The notes beneath the pieces were generated by a model that saw only the letters and a list, made by a program, of their open reading frames with translations, had not been told where the DNA came from and searched no databases. A stretch of 64,000 nucleotides of DNA, from the NCBI RefSeq assembly GCF_013389665.1, contig NZ_CP058316.1, positions 2,480,001 through 2,544,000 of the forward strand, given 5' to 3'. This document shows positions 17,570-25,720 of this stretch, piece after piece. The DNA comes from Microbacterium oleivorans. GTDB lineage: Bacteria; Actinomycetota; Actinomycetes; Actinomycetales; Microbacteriaceae. The position numbers were made by a program, and so were the translations under genes. The first letter of the stretch is position 1; the number at the start of each line of letters is the position of its first letter.

Positions 17570-18186
17570 CCATCGCCTCCACCGACCCGACCGCCGCCCT
17601 CGACGACATCTTCGCCGGGGCGCCGCTCATGGCGATCCTGCGGGGGATGGGGCTCGACCGGTCTGTGCGCCTCGCGACGGCGGCCTGGGACCTCGGCATC
17701 GACTCGGTGGAGGTGCCGCTGCAGACGGCGGAGGACGAGCGGGCGCTGCGCGAAGTGGTGCGGCTCGGCGCCGTGCGCGGCAAAGCGGTCGGCGCCGGCA
17801 CGATCCTCACCATCGCCCAGGTCGACCAGGCCGTGGCGGCCGGTGCCGCCTATCTGGTCTCGCCGGGGCTCGACCCCGAGGTGGTGCGGGCAGCGCAAGA
17901 GCGCGGCATCCCGGTCCTGCCCGGCGTCTCGACGCCGAGCGAGGTGCAGCAGGCGGTGGGCCTCGGCCTGACGTGGCTGAAGGCGTTCCCCGCGCAGTGG
18001 CTCGGCGCCGACTGGTTCACGCACATCCGCGGCCCGTTCCCGGGCGTGCGGTTCGTGGCCACCGGGGGCATGGACGCCACGAACGCCGGGGCCTTCCTCG
18101 ATGCCGGCGTGCGCGTGGTGGCCGTCGGCTCGGCCCTCGAGGACGAGTCGCAGCTGCCCCGCCTCGCCGCCCTGCTCTCCCGCTGA
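17566..18186 (+). CDS. kdgA: 2-dehydro-3-deoxy-phosphogluconate aldolase (KdgA)
   Basis: A 206-residue class I aldolase that cleaves KDPG to pyruvate and glyceraldehyde-3-phosphate, the last step of the locus. The Schiff-base lysine is Lys139 in TWLKAFPAQ and the general base is Glu49 in SVEVPLQT. The pyruvate/phosphate motifs GAGTILT, LVSPGLDPEVV and ATGGMDATNAGAFLDAG are intact. ATG overlaps the kinase stop (ATGA). It ends the operon 7 bases before the first copy of the 96-bp palindromic repeat, followed by a strong terminator. Confidence 0.94.
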   Translation: MTIASTDPTAALDDIFAGAPLMAILRGMGLDRSVRLATAAWDLGIDSVEVPLQTAEDERALREVVRLGAVRGKAVGAGTILTIAQVDQAVAAGAAYLVSPGLDPEVVRAAQERGIPVLPGVSTPSEVQQAVGLGLTWLKAFPAQWLGADWFTHIRGPFPGVRFVATGGMDATNAGAFLDAGVRVVAVGSALEDESQLPRLAALLSR

Positions 18187-18192
18187 CGCGCT

Positions 18193-18288
18193 CGAGCGCA
18201 CGGCTTCGCCGCGAGCGCACGGCCTGCTCACGCTCCAAGGCCGTGCACTCGGTGCTCAGCCGTGCATTGGGCGTGTGATGCGAGGATG
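18193..18288 (+). repeat. 96-bp nested-palindrome repeat, copy 1
   Basis: This copy is 93/96 identical to 19907-20002 and in the same orientation. An inner hairpin pairs GCACGGCCT (18217-18225) with AGGCCGTGC (18238-18246). An outer pair, GCACGGCT (18198-18205) and AGCCGTGC (18258-18265), encloses it, so the RNA or a single strand could fold as two concentric stems. It starts 7 bp after kdgA. The two copies bracket the oxidoreductase/MarR pair. No ORF of its own is credible. Confidence 0.85.
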
Positions 18289-18321
18289 CCCTGGGCCGGG
18301 GCTTCTTCCCCGGCCCAGGGC
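18288..18321. terminator. Bidirectional GC-rich terminator between kdgA and the quinone oxidoreductase
   Basis: A perfect 14-bp stem, GCCCTGGGCCGGGG (18288-18301) with its complement at 18308-18321, has a 6-nt loop (cttctt). It lies between convergent genes, immediately after repeat copy 1. There is no long T-run, as is usual for high-GC actinobacterial terminators. Confidence 0.8.
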
Positions 18322-18336
18322 CACAGGCGACCTCGC

Positions 18337-19266
18337 TCAGGGGAGGACGATGACCTTGCCCGCGATGCCGCTCTCGGCGGCCTCCGCGTGCAGCGCAGGC
18401 AGCTCGTCGAGGGGGATGCGACGTGTGACCTCGACGGTCAGCGCGCCCTCGTCCACGAGCCCGACCAGCTCGGCGAGGCGTTCGCGGTCGCGGCGGACGA
18501 ACACCGTCGCAGCGCGGACGCTCCGTTCCTCGTCGCCGGGCGTGGCCATGAAGGCCGTCGTGCTGACGACGGCGCCGCCGTCGGCGACGGCTGCGACGTA
18601 GCTCTCGAACAGATCGGGGTCGATCGGCGCGAAGTTCAGCAGCACGTCGACCTTCCCGTCGAGCGAGGCGAGCACGTCACTCGTGGTGTGGTCGACGATC
18701 CGGTCTGCGCCGGCGGCGCGGACGCCGTCGATGCTGCGGGGACTCGCGGTGGCGGTGACGTGGATGCCGGCACGCCGGGCGAGCTGGACGGCGTATTTGC
18801 CCACGACGCCGCCCGCGCCCACGATCAGCGCCCGCTGGCCCGACTCGAGACGACCGTCGTCGAAGAGGGCCTGCCAGGCGGTCAGCGCGACGGAGGGCAG
18901 CGCGGCGGCGTCCGCGAGTGGCACGCTCGTCGGCGCGGCGACCACGGCTTCGGCGGGTGCGAGCACGAACTCCGCGGCACCGCCGTCGCGCTCCATGGGG
19001 AGGAAGGCGATCACCGCGTCGCCCACGGCGAGGTCGGTCACGTCCGGGCCGACGGCGTCGATGGAGCCCGAGACGTCGTACCCGGGCACGTGGGGCAGCT
19101 CGATCGGGATGGGGAGGAAGCCCCCGCGCATTCCGCCGTCAGCGGCGTTGTACGCCGACGCGACGACCCGGATGCGCACCTGCCCGGCTGCCGGCTCGGG
19201 GCGGTCGATGTCGACGACCTCGAGGACGTCGGGACCGCCGGTCTGGGAGAACTGCACTGCCTTCAT
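18337..19266 (-). CDS. NADPH:quinone reductase-like zinc-independent MDR oxidoreductase
   Basis: A 309-residue medium-chain dehydrogenase/reductase of the quinone oxidoreductase type. An N-terminal GroES-like domain (GPDVLEVVDIDRPEP, VPGYDVSGSIDAVG) is followed by a Rossmann domain with GAGGVVGKYAVQLARRAG, and the C-terminal ending is PLDELPALHAEAAESGIAGKVIVLP. No zinc-ligand cysteine cluster is seen. It probably reduces quinones or enones with NADPH. The start ATG at 19266 has AAGGA 8 bases upstream; longer in-frame starts run through the operators and are rejected. It is divergent from the MarR gene with two operator palindromes between, so redox- or aromatic-responsive repression is likely. 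Confidence 0.9.
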   Translation of the reverse strand: MKAVQFSQTGGPDVLEVVDIDRPEPAAGQVRIRVVASAYNAADGGMRGGFLPIPIELPHVPGYDVSGSIDAVGPDVTDLAVGDAVIAFLPMERDGGAAEFVLAPAEAVVAAPTSVPLADAAALPSVALTAWQALFDDGRLESGQRALIVGAGGVVGKYAVQLARRAGIHVTATASPRSIDGVRAAGADRIVDHTTSDVLASLDGKVDVLLNFAPIDPDLFESYVAAVADGGAVVSTTAFMATPGDEERSVRAATVFVRRDRERLAELVGLVDEGALTVEVTRRIPLDELPALHAEAAESGIAGKVIVLP

Positions 19267-19297
19267 GATGTGATCCTTCGTCCGAGTCGTTCGAGGT

Positions 19298-19349
19298 GCT
19301 TCGAATTCGAAGCGTTGAACCGAAGGTACCACTACTTCGAATGTGAAGC
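19298..19349. promoter_or_regulatory. Two MarR-type operator palindromes in the divergent promoter region
   Basis: GCTTCGAATTCGAAGC at 19298-19313 is a perfect 16-bp palindrome. A degenerate copy with the same half-sites, ACTTCGAATGTGAAGC, lies at 19334-19349; the centres are 36 bp apart. They lie between the divergent oxidoreductase and marR genes and are the probable binding sites of that MarR protein. Confidence 0.75.
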
Positions 19350-19355
19350 AACGGG

Positions 19356-19367
19356 TAGGCTCGAAGC
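19356..19367 (+). promoter_or_regulatory. Leaderless -10 element of the marR gene
   Basis: TAGGCT at 19356-19361 lies exactly 6 nt before the ATG at 19368, so the predicted transcript starts at the start codon. The second operator ends 6 bp upstream, where a bound repressor would block polymerase. Confidence 0.6.
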
Positions 19368-19862
19368 ATGACGAACGCGCCACGCTCCCTGACGTCGACG
19401 CAGCTCGAGGCCTACCTCGCCTTCACAGAGGTGGGCAGCCTGCTGCGCCCGGCCGTCGAGACGCAGCTGAAGGATGCCGGCGGCTTGAGTTACGTGCAGT
19501 TTCAGCTGCTGGCGCGCTTGAACGACGCCCCGGATGGCACCCTGCGCATGACCGACCTCGCGGACGGGGTGGTGTACAGCCGCAGCGGCCTGACCTACCA
19601 GGCCACGCTGCTCGAACAGCGCGGATACGTCACTCGATCACCGTCGCCCGACGACGAGCGGAGCACGGTGGTCGCCCTGACGAGCGCTGGGCGCGACGTG
19701 CTGACCGCGGTGTTCCCGGGGCACATCGAGACCGTGCACCGCCTGCTCTTCGCGCCGCTGTCCGACACGGATGCCGCCGACCTCGCGCGCATCCTCGGCA
19801 GCGTGACTGGGCACCTGCGCTCGGCGCCGCCGCGTTCGGCATCCCGGCGCCGTCCGTCCTGA
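19368..19862 (+). CDS. MarR-family transcriptional regulator
   Basis: A 164-residue winged-helix repressor. The HTH lies near residues 60-85 (LRMTDLADGVVYSRSGLTYQATLLEQRGYVTR), followed by the wing DDERSTVVALTSAGR, conserved in MarR proteins. It probably represses the divergent oxidoreductase and itself through the palindromes at 19298-19349, with release by a phenolic or oxidising ligand (inference). Translation appears leaderless. The C-terminal 20 residues are Arg/Ser/Pro rich and run to just before repeat copy 2. Confidence 0.9.
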   Translation: MTNAPRSLTSTQLEAYLAFTEVGSLLRPAVETQLKDAGGLSYVQFQLLARLNDAPDGTLRMTDLADGVVYSRSGLTYQATLLEQRGYVTRSPSPDDERSTVVALTSAGRDVLTAVFPGHIETVHRLLFAPLSDTDAADLARILGSVTGHLRSAPPRSASRRRPS

Positions 19863-19906
19863 CCGGCACCGGGCGTCCGCGTCCGCGCGCTCGCCGCGGA
19901 CTCGCA

Positions 19907-20002
19907 CGAGCGCACGGCTTCGCCACGAGCGCACGGCCTGCTCATGCTCGAAGGCCGTGCACTCGGTGCTCAGCCGTGCATTGGGCGTGTGATGCGAGGA
20001 TG
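19907..20002 (+). repeat. 96-bp nested-palindrome repeat, copy 2
   Basis: A direct copy of 18193-18288 with three substitutions, one in the spacer before the inner stem and two in the inner hairpin loop, so both stems are preserved. It lies between the convergent marR and phosphoglucomutase genes, whose stop is at 20011. Retention of pairing suggests the structure is selected or the copies are recent; it may double as the terminator of this convergent pair. Confidence 0.85.
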
Positions 20003-20010
20003 TCGCGGGC

Positions 20011-21651
20011 TCAGCCGCCGAGGGCGGCGGTGACCACGGCGCGGGCCTCGGCCTGCACCTCGGCGAGGTGCTCGGGGCCGCGCAGGCTCTCGGAGTAGAG
20101 CTTGTAGACGTCCTCGGTGCCCGAGGGGCGCGCGGCGAACCAGGCGTGCTCGGTCTGCACCTTCAGGCCACCGATGGCCGCGCCGTTGCCCGGCGCGTGC
20201 GACAGCTTCGCCGTGATCGGCTCGCCGGCGAGCTCGGTCGCCGATACCGCGTCTCCCGACAGCTTGCCCAGGGCCGCCTTCTGCTCGGGCGTGGCCGCCG
20301 CGTCGACACGCTGGTACGCCGAGGAGCCGAACTCCGCCTCGAGCTCGGCGTAGCGCTGCGACGGGGTCTTGCCGGTCACGGCGAGGATCTCGGCGGCGAG
20401 GAGGCACAGCAGGATGCCGTCCTTGTCGGTCGTCCACACGGTGCCGTCCTTGCGGAGGAAGGACGCCCCGGCCGACTCCTCGCCGCCGAACGCCACCGAG
20501 CCGTCGAGCAGGCCCGGTACGAACCACTTGAACCCGACCGGCACCTCCAGGAGCGTGCGGCCGAGCGAGGCGGCGACGCGGTCGATGATCATCGACGACA
20601 CGAGGGTCTTGCCGACCGCGGCATCCGCCGGCCAGCCGGGCCGGTTCGCGAAGAGGTAGTCGATCGCGACCGCGAGGTAGTGGTTGGGGTTCATCAGCCC
20701 GGCGTCGGGCGTCACGATGCCGTGGCGGTCGGCGTCGGCGTCGTTGCCGGTGAGGATGTCGTACTCGGCGCTGCGCGCCACGAGCGAGGCCATCGCCGAG
20801 GGCGAAGAGGGATCCATGCGGATCTTCTCGTCCCAGTCGAGTGTCATGAACTTCCAGGTCGGGTCGACCTCGGGGTTGACCACGGTCAGGTCGAGCCCGT
20901 AGACCTCGGCGATCAGCGCCCAGTACTCCACGGATGCCCCGCCGAGCGGGTCGGCTCCGATGCGCACGCCGGCGGCCTTGATCGCGTCGATGTCGATGAT
21001 GGTCGCGAGATCGTCGACGTAGGCGCCGCGGAAGTCGTACTGCCCGAGCGACTCCAGGTCGATGTCGGCGTGGCGGGTGCGGTGCACGCCCTCGAGCCCG
21101 GCGGCGATGAGCTCGTTGGCGCGGTCGGCGATCCACGAGGTGGCGTCGGTGTCGGCCGGGCCGCCGTGCGGCGGGTTGTACTTGAAGCCGCCGTCGCGCG
21201 GCGGGTTGTGCGAGGGGGTGACCACGATGCCGTCGGCCCGGCCCGCGTCATCGAGCGCGCGGCCCCGGTTGTAGGTCAGGATCGCGTGGCTGAGCGCCGG
21301 TGTGGGCACCCACGAGTCGCGAGAGTCGACGCGCACGTCCACGCCGTTCGCGACGAGCACCTCGATGGCGCTGCGCTCGGCGGGCAGCGACAGGCCGTGG
21401 GTGTCGCGACCGAGGAACAGCGGCCCCTCGATGCCCTGCGCGCGGCGGTAGTCCACGATCGCCTGGGTCGTGGCGAGGATGTGGTCCTCGTTGAAGCTCG
21501 TCGCGAGCGAGGACCCGCGGTGGCCGCTCGTGCCGAAGGCGACGCGCTGCGCGGGCACAGCGGCATCCGGCTTGCGGTCGTAGTAGGCGGCGATCAGCTC
21601 ATCGATGTCGATGAGGTCGGATGCTTCTGCGGGCGCTCCTGCACGGCTCAT
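20011..21651 (-). CDS. pgm: Phosphoglucomutase, alpha-D-glucose phosphate-specific
   Basis: A 546-residue enzyme interconverting glucose-1-phosphate and glucose-6-phosphate, cytoplasmic, feeding nucleotide-sugar and glycogen synthesis. The phosphoserine loop is VVTPSHNPP with Ser147. The metal loop GNDADADRHG, the sugar-binding FGGEESAGASF and the phosphate-binding ARPSGTEDVYKLYSES are intact, as is N-terminal AFGTSGHRGSS. The start ATG is at 21651. It stands alone between the marR and lysR genes. The link to the nearby sugar pathways is general metabolism rather than a shared operon. Confidence 0.96.
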   Translation of the reverse strand: MSRAGAPAEASDLIDIDELIAAYYDRKPDAAVPAQRVAFGTSGHRGSSLATSFNEDHILATTQAIVDYRRAQGIEGPLFLGRDTHGLSLPAERSAIEVLVANGVDVRVDSRDSWVPTPALSHAILTYNRGRALDDAGRADGIVVTPSHNPPRDGGFKYNPPHGGPADTDATSWIADRANELIAAGLEGVHRTRHADIDLESLGQYDFRGAYVDDLATIIDIDAIKAAGVRIGADPLGGASVEYWALIAEVYGLDLTVVNPEVDPTWKFMTLDWDEKIRMDPSSPSAMASLVARSAEYDILTGNDADADRHGIVTPDAGLMNPNHYLAVAIDYLFANRPGWPADAAVGKTLVSSMIIDRVAASLGRTLLEVPVGFKWFVPGLLDGSVAFGGEESAGASFLRKDGTVWTTDKDGILLCLLAAEILAVTGKTPSQRYAELEAEFGSSAYQRVDAAATPEQKAALGKLSGDAVSATELAGEPITAKLSHAPGNGAAIGGLKVQTEHAWFAARPSGTEDVYKLYSESLRGPEHLAEVQAEARAVVTAALGG

Positions 21652-21712
21652 GGTGCTTAGTCTGCCTGTTCCCGGACCCTCGTGTCGCCGATTGACACGG
21701 CACCCACGGCAC

Positions 21713-22621
21713 TCACGGAGCGCTGTGGGCCAGGAGAGCCCCCAGCGCCGCCCGCACGGCGGGCGAATCGGCCTGCGATCGGCGGTGGACCGCGACGATG
21801 TCCCGCGTGGACGCGGGCTCGGCGGTGGGGATCGCCACGAGATCGGGGCCGAGGTCGCCGCGTCCCAGACGGGGTACGAGCGCGATCACGGCACCGGTGC
21901 GGACGAGCTCGAGGTGGTTGTCGAACTCCATCGACTCGTAGACCACGCGCGGCGCATTGCGCACGCCGTCGAACAGGCGCCGGAGCCACTGCCGGCAGAT
22001 GGAGGTGTCGAAGGTGGCGACCCACTGCTCCTGCGCCAGATCGGCGGGGCGGAGCACGGAACGCGAGGCCAGGGGATGCCCGCGGTGCACGATGACGTCG
22101 GCGACGTCGGTGAACAGCGGCGTCACCACGACGTGATCGGGGATGGCGAGGGTCACCCCGCCCCACTGGTGCACGATGCCGAGATCGCGCTGGCCGGATG
22201 CGACGAGGGCGACGGTCTCCCACGGCTCGCTCTCGCGCAGCAGGACCCGCAGCCCGGGGTGCGCCCGGGCGAGGTCGACGAGGACGCTCCCGAAGAGGCC
22301 GCGCACGACCGTCGAGAACGCGGCGATCCGCAGCTCTCCGGCGACGGTGCCGTCGTCGGGCGCGGCCGCGTGCAGGTCGGCCCGCAGCCGTTCGAGGTCG
22401 GCCAGGATCGCCGTCGAGCCGACGACGAGCTGGGTGCCCGCGTCGGTGAGCGCGACACCGCGCCCGACCCGCTCGAGCAGCGCGAGGCCGGTCTCGCGCT
22501 CGAGCCGCTTGATCTGCTGAGAGACCGCCGAGGGTGTGAAGCCCAGCGCGGCGGCGGCCGCCGACACGCTGCCCTCGCGAGCGACGGTGCGCAGCGACTG
22601 CACGGCGTCCAGATCGATCAT
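21713..22621 (-). CDS. LysR-family transcriptional regulator
   Basis: A 302-residue LysR regulator. The N-terminal winged HTH is at residues 3-62 (LRTVAREGSVSAAAAALGFTPSAVSQQIKRLERETG) and an effector-binding periplasmic-like domain covers 90-300. It is divergent from the EamA exporter, which it probably controls. A leaderless-type -10 (TAGCAT on the minus strand, 22628-22633) lies 6 nt before the ATG at 22621. The ligand is unknown. Confidence 0.92.
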   Translation of the reverse strand: MIDLDAVQSLRTVAREGSVSAAAAALGFTPSAVSQQIKRLERETGLALLERVGRGVALTDAGTQLVVGSTAILADLERLRADLHAAAPDDGTVAGELRIAAFSTVVRGLFGSVLVDLARAHPGLRVLLRESEPWETVALVASGQRDLGIVHQWGGVTLAIPDHVVVTPLFTDVADVIVHRGHPLASRSVLRPADLAQEQWVATFDTSICRQWLRRLFDGVRNAPRVVYESMEFDNHLELVRTGAVIALVPRLGRGDLGPDLVAIPTAEPASTRDIVAVHRRSQADSPAVRAALGALLAHSAP

Positions 22622-22693
22622 GCAGCAATGCTACCGATTTACGTGCAGAAACCATCGCTTGTGCTTCATGAATGGCGGGGGTGGACTGATGCC

Positions 22694-23635
22694 GTGAGCA
22701 GACGCGACATGATCCTGGCCGCCACGGTGGCGGCGCTGTGGGGTTTCAACTTCCTCGTCATCGAGTGGGGCATGGCGGGCGTGCCGCCGCTGCTCTTCGT
22801 GGCGATACGGTTCGCCGTCGTCGCGGCCTTCGTCGTGGTGGTGCCCCGGCCCGCGGCATCCGCACGGGCGATCTGGGGCGTCGGCGTCTTCATGAGCCTC
22901 GGGCAGTTCGGTCTGCTCTACACCTCGCTCGCGCTCGGGCTGCAGCCCGGGCTCGCCGCACTCCTGCTGCAGGCGCAGGCGGTGTTCACCGTCGTCATCG
23001 CCGCCGGCGTGCTGCGCGAGGTCCCGACCCGCGGTCAAGCGGCGGGAGTGGCCGTCGGCGTGCTGGGGCTCGCCGTCGTCGCGCTCGGGCGCGGTGGCGA
23101 TGCCCCCGCCATCGCGGTGGTGTTCGCGCTCGCCGCGGCGCTGTCGTGGGCGATCGGCAACGTGATCTCGCGCCGGGCGGGGGCAGTCGGCGGGCGGGGA
23201 CGGCTCGGTGCGCTGTCGCTGACCGTCTGGTCGGCGGCGGTGGTGCCCGTTCCGGCGCTGCTGCTCGCGCTCGTCGTCGACGGTCCGGATGCCGTCGTCG
23301 CGGGTCTCGGCGCCTTCGGGTGGCAGGCGGCCCTCTCGACCGTCTACACCGCCGGGCTGTGCACCCTGGTGGGCTACGCCGTGTTCAACGGCCTGCTCGC
23401 GCGCAACCGGTCGGCGGCCGTCGTGCCCTGGGTACTCCTCGCCCCGGTCGTGGCGATGGTGACGGCGGCCCTGCTGCTCGGGCAGACACCCGCGCCCGCC
23501 GAGGTGGTGGGAGGCGTGCTGCTCGTCGTCGGCGTGCTGGTGACCACCGTTGCGCGTGGGAGCCGGCCGCCGGGCCGTCTAGGCTCGACCCGTGACGCCC
23601 GAGCACGAGACCACGCCCACCCGCCGCACGTATAG
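22694..23635 (+). CDS. EamA/DMT-superfamily transporter
   Basis: A 313-residue membrane protein with ten predicted spans in two EamA repeats. The first span is MILAATVAALWGFNFLVIEWGM, with the family-typical WGFNF motif, and the last is VVGGVLLVVGVLVTTVA. It probably exports an amino acid or metabolite. The start GTG at 22694 is chosen because it precedes the first span by five residues. Its last 44 bp overlap the start of the prephenate dehydratase gene in another frame, so the promoter and start of that gene lie inside this one. The divergent lysR suggests ligand-induced export. Confidence 0.88.
   Translation: MSRRDMILAATVAALWGFNFLVIEWGMAGVPPLLFVAIRFAVVAAFVVVVPRPAASARAIWGVGVFMSLGQFGLLYTSLALGLQPGLAALLLQAQAVFTVVIAAGVLREVPTRGQAAGVAVGVLGLAVVALGRGGDAPAIAVVFALAAALSWAIGNVISRRAGAVGGRGRLGALSLTVWSAAVVPVPALLLALVVDGPDAVVAGLGAFGWQAALSTVYTAGLCTLVGYAVFNGLLARNRSAAVVPWVLLAPVVAMVTAALLLGQTPAPAEVVGGVLLVVGVLVTTVARGSRPPGRLGSTRDARARDHAHPPHV
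23580..23591 (+). promoter_or_regulatory. Leaderless -10 element of pheA inside the upstream gene
   Basis: TAGGCT at 23580-23585 ends exactly 6 nt before the GTG at 23592. It is located within the 3' coding end of the EamA gene. The pattern matches the marR and serS starts in this window. Confidence 0.6.
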
Positions 23636-24554
23636 CTATCTCGGGCCGGCCGGAACCTTCACCGAGGCCGCGCTCGCGCAGGTGCCCGAGGCGCGCGATC
23701 AGATCTGGCGCCCGGTGCGCAACGTCGGCGAGGCGCTGACCGACGTCGTCGAAGGACGATCGGACGCCGCGATGATCGCGATCGAGAACTCCGTCGACGG
23801 CGGCGTCTCGACCGCGCAGGACGCCCTGGCCACGATGCCCGGCCTGCGGATCATCGGCGAGTACCTCGTGCCGGTGAACTTCGTGCTGGTCGCCCGGCCC
23901 GGTGCCACCCTCGCGGACGTCTCGCTGGTGGCCGCGCATCCGGTCGCGTACGCGCAGTGCCTGCAGTGGCTGCTGAAGGCCCTTCCCGAGCACGCCCACC
24001 TGCCGGCCGCGAGCAACGTCGCCGCCGCCGTCGGCCTGGTCGACGGAGCGAGCGACGCCGACGCGGCCATCGCGCCCCCCGGCATCCTCGAGCACTACGA
24101 TCTCGAGCTGCTCGCCTCGGACATCGGCGACAACCAGCACGCGGTCACCCGGTTCGTCCTGGTCAGCCGTACGGTCGCGCCGGCACCGCCGACCGGTGCC
24201 GACAAGACCTCGCTGATCGCCGAGCTGCCCGACGATCACCCGGGCGCTCTCCTCGAACTGCTCGAGCAGTTCTCGACCCGCGGCATCAACCTCTCGCTCA
24301 TCGAGTCGCGGCCCATCGGCGACGCCCTCGGCCGCTACCGATTCGTCATCGACGCCGAGGGCCACATCGCCGACGAGCGGATGGCGGACGCCCTGATGGG
24401 CCTGCGTCGATTCAGCCCCAAGGTGCTGTTCCTCGGCTCGTACCCACGCGCCGACCGCGCCATCGTCCGCTACCCCGAGCGCTACTCCGACGACGTGTTC
24501 GTGGAGGCGCGCGACTGGCTGCGGGCTCTCCTCTCGGGCGAACCCGAGGTCTGA
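23592..24554 (+). CDS. pheA: Prephenate dehydratase
   Basis: A 320-residue monofunctional dehydratase that converts prephenate to phenylpyruvate in phenylalanine synthesis. The catalytic PDT domain (about 12-195) contains YLGPAGTFTEAAL, IAIENSVDGGVSTAQDAL, HPVAYAQC and the active-site Thr in HAVTRFVLVSR. A C-terminal ACT domain (about 205-290), with GALLELLEQFSTRGINLSLIESRPIG, provides phenylalanine feedback inhibition. No chorismate mutase domain is fused. The start GTG at 23592 has its own leaderless-type promoter. Confidence 0.95.
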   Translation: MTPEHETTPTRRTYSYLGPAGTFTEAALAQVPEARDQIWRPVRNVGEALTDVVEGRSDAAMIAIENSVDGGVSTAQDALATMPGLRIIGEYLVPVNFVLVARPGATLADVSLVAAHPVAYAQCLQWLLKALPEHAHLPAASNVAAAVGLVDGASDADAAIAPPGILEHYDLELLASDIGDNQHAVTRFVLVSRTVAPAPPTGADKTSLIAELPDDHPGALLELLEQFSTRGINLSLIESRPIGDALGRYRFVIDAEGHIADERMADALMGLRRFSPKVLFLGSYPRADRAIVRYPERYSDDVFVEARDWLRALLSGEPEV

Positions 24555-24571
24555 ACCGGACGACTCTGCCC

Positions 24572-24622
24572 CGCCCGGCCCGGGGGCCCGCCCGGCCCGG
24601 GGGCCCGCCCGGCCCGGGGGCC
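24572..24622. repeat. Three perfect 17-bp tandem repeats between convergent genes
   Basis: CGCCCGGCCCGGGGGCC occurs three times head to tail (24572-24588, 24589-24605, 24606-24622). Each unit contains the self-complementary core GGCCCGGGGGCC, so several alternative hairpins can form. It lies between the stops of pheA and the LLM gene and probably acts as a bidirectional terminator whose copy number may vary by slippage. Confidence 0.85.
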
Positions 24623-24625
24623 GGG

Positions 24626-25672
24626 TCAGGCGGCCAGGAGCTCCAGCGTGCGGATGCGCGCCGGGGCGGCATCGGGCTGCTCGCCGTCGTAAGCGGCCGA
24701 GACGGGCGAGACCATGACCTCGTCGACGCCGTGCTGCGCGGCGAACGCGGTGAGCGCGGCCCGGGCCTCGGCGCCGGTGCCCACGAACCATCGCGAGCGG
24801 AGCGCGTCGAGCAACGGGGTCGCCAGCTGATCGGACGCCTCGGCGGCCGCGGCCTCCTCGACCGTCTCGAGCGCGACCAGCGGTCGGTTGCTGCGCAATC
24901 GCGCCATCATGCGCGCCTGAGGGAGCATGAGCGCCTCGGCCTCGGCCGCGGTGTCGGCGACGACGGCGTTGGCGGTGAGGAAGGTCCGCGGCGCCTCGAG
25001 CGTCTCGGACGGCCGGAACTGGTCGCGGTAGAGACCGAGCGCGCGGTCGAGGCCCTCGCCCGAGAAGTGGTTCGCGAAGACGTAGGGCAGCCCCAGCGCG
25101 GCGGCGAGCTGGGCGGAGTAGTCGCTCGAGCCGAGCAGCCACACCTCCGGGACGGTGGTGGCGGACGGGGTCGCGTGCACGTCGTACGTGCCGCCCGAGG
25201 TGAAGCGCACGGTCGCGCCGTCGCCCGAGACGAGCGCCAGGATGTCGCGGACGTTGTCGGGGAACCGGTCGACGTCGCTCGTGGTGCCCGACTGGCGCAG
25301 CAGCTGGGTGATCACCGGATCGCTGCCGGGCGCGCGGCCGATGCCGAGGTCGACGCGGCCCGGTGCGATCGCCTCGAGCGCCGCGAACTGCTCGGACACG
25401 ACCAGCGGCGAGTGATTCGGAAGCATGACGCCCCCCGACCCGACCCGGATGCGGGTGGTGCGGGCTGCGGCGGCGGCGATCAGCACCGGCGGGGTCGTCG
25501 AAGCGACCGCCGGCATGTTGTGGTGCTCGGCGAACCAGTAGCGGCGGTAGCCGAGCTCGTCGGCCCGCTCGGCCACGGTCAGCGAGGCGGCGATCGCCTG
25601 GGCGCTGGTCTGCCCGGTGCGCACCGGCACGAGATCGAGCACGGACAGGGCGGGGCGGGCTGCATCAGTCAT
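24626..25672 (-). CDS. LLM-class flavin-dependent oxidoreductase (MsnO8 type)
   Basis: A 348-residue luciferase-like monooxygenase with a TIM barrel using reduced FMN or F420. The family motifs are SVLDLVPVRTGQT at the N-terminus, YWFAEHHNMPAVASTTPPVLI and GGVMLPNHSPLVVSEQFAALEAIAPGRVDLGIGRAPG. The start ATG is at 25672. The gene precedes photolyase in the opposite sense of transcription order (photolyase is upstream on the same strand, 48 bp away), so a two-gene unit is possible. The substrate is unknown. Confidence 0.92.
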   Translation of the reverse strand: MTDAARPALSVLDLVPVRTGQTSAQAIAASLTVAERADELGYRRYWFAEHHNMPAVASTTPPVLIAAAAARTTRIRVGSGGVMLPNHSPLVVSEQFAALEAIAPGRVDLGIGRAPGSDPVITQLLRQSGTTSDVDRFPDNVRDILALVSGDGATVRFTSGGTYDVHATPSATTVPEVWLLGSSDYSAQLAAALGLPYVFANHFSGEGLDRALGLYRDQFRPSETLEAPRTFLTANAVVADTAAEAEALMLPQARMMARLRSNRPLVALETVEEAAAAEASDQLATPLLDALRSRWFVGTGAEARAALTAFAAQHGVDEVMVSPVSAAYDGEQPDAAPARIRTLELLAA

Positions 25673-25720
25673 ATCCCTTCGGTGAACCCCGCGGCATCCG
25701 TCGGCATTCCCGCGCGGAGG

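Noticed and set aside
24572..24622. Possible CRISPR repeats
   Set aside because: The 17-bp units are contiguous with no spacers, and no cas gene is nearby.
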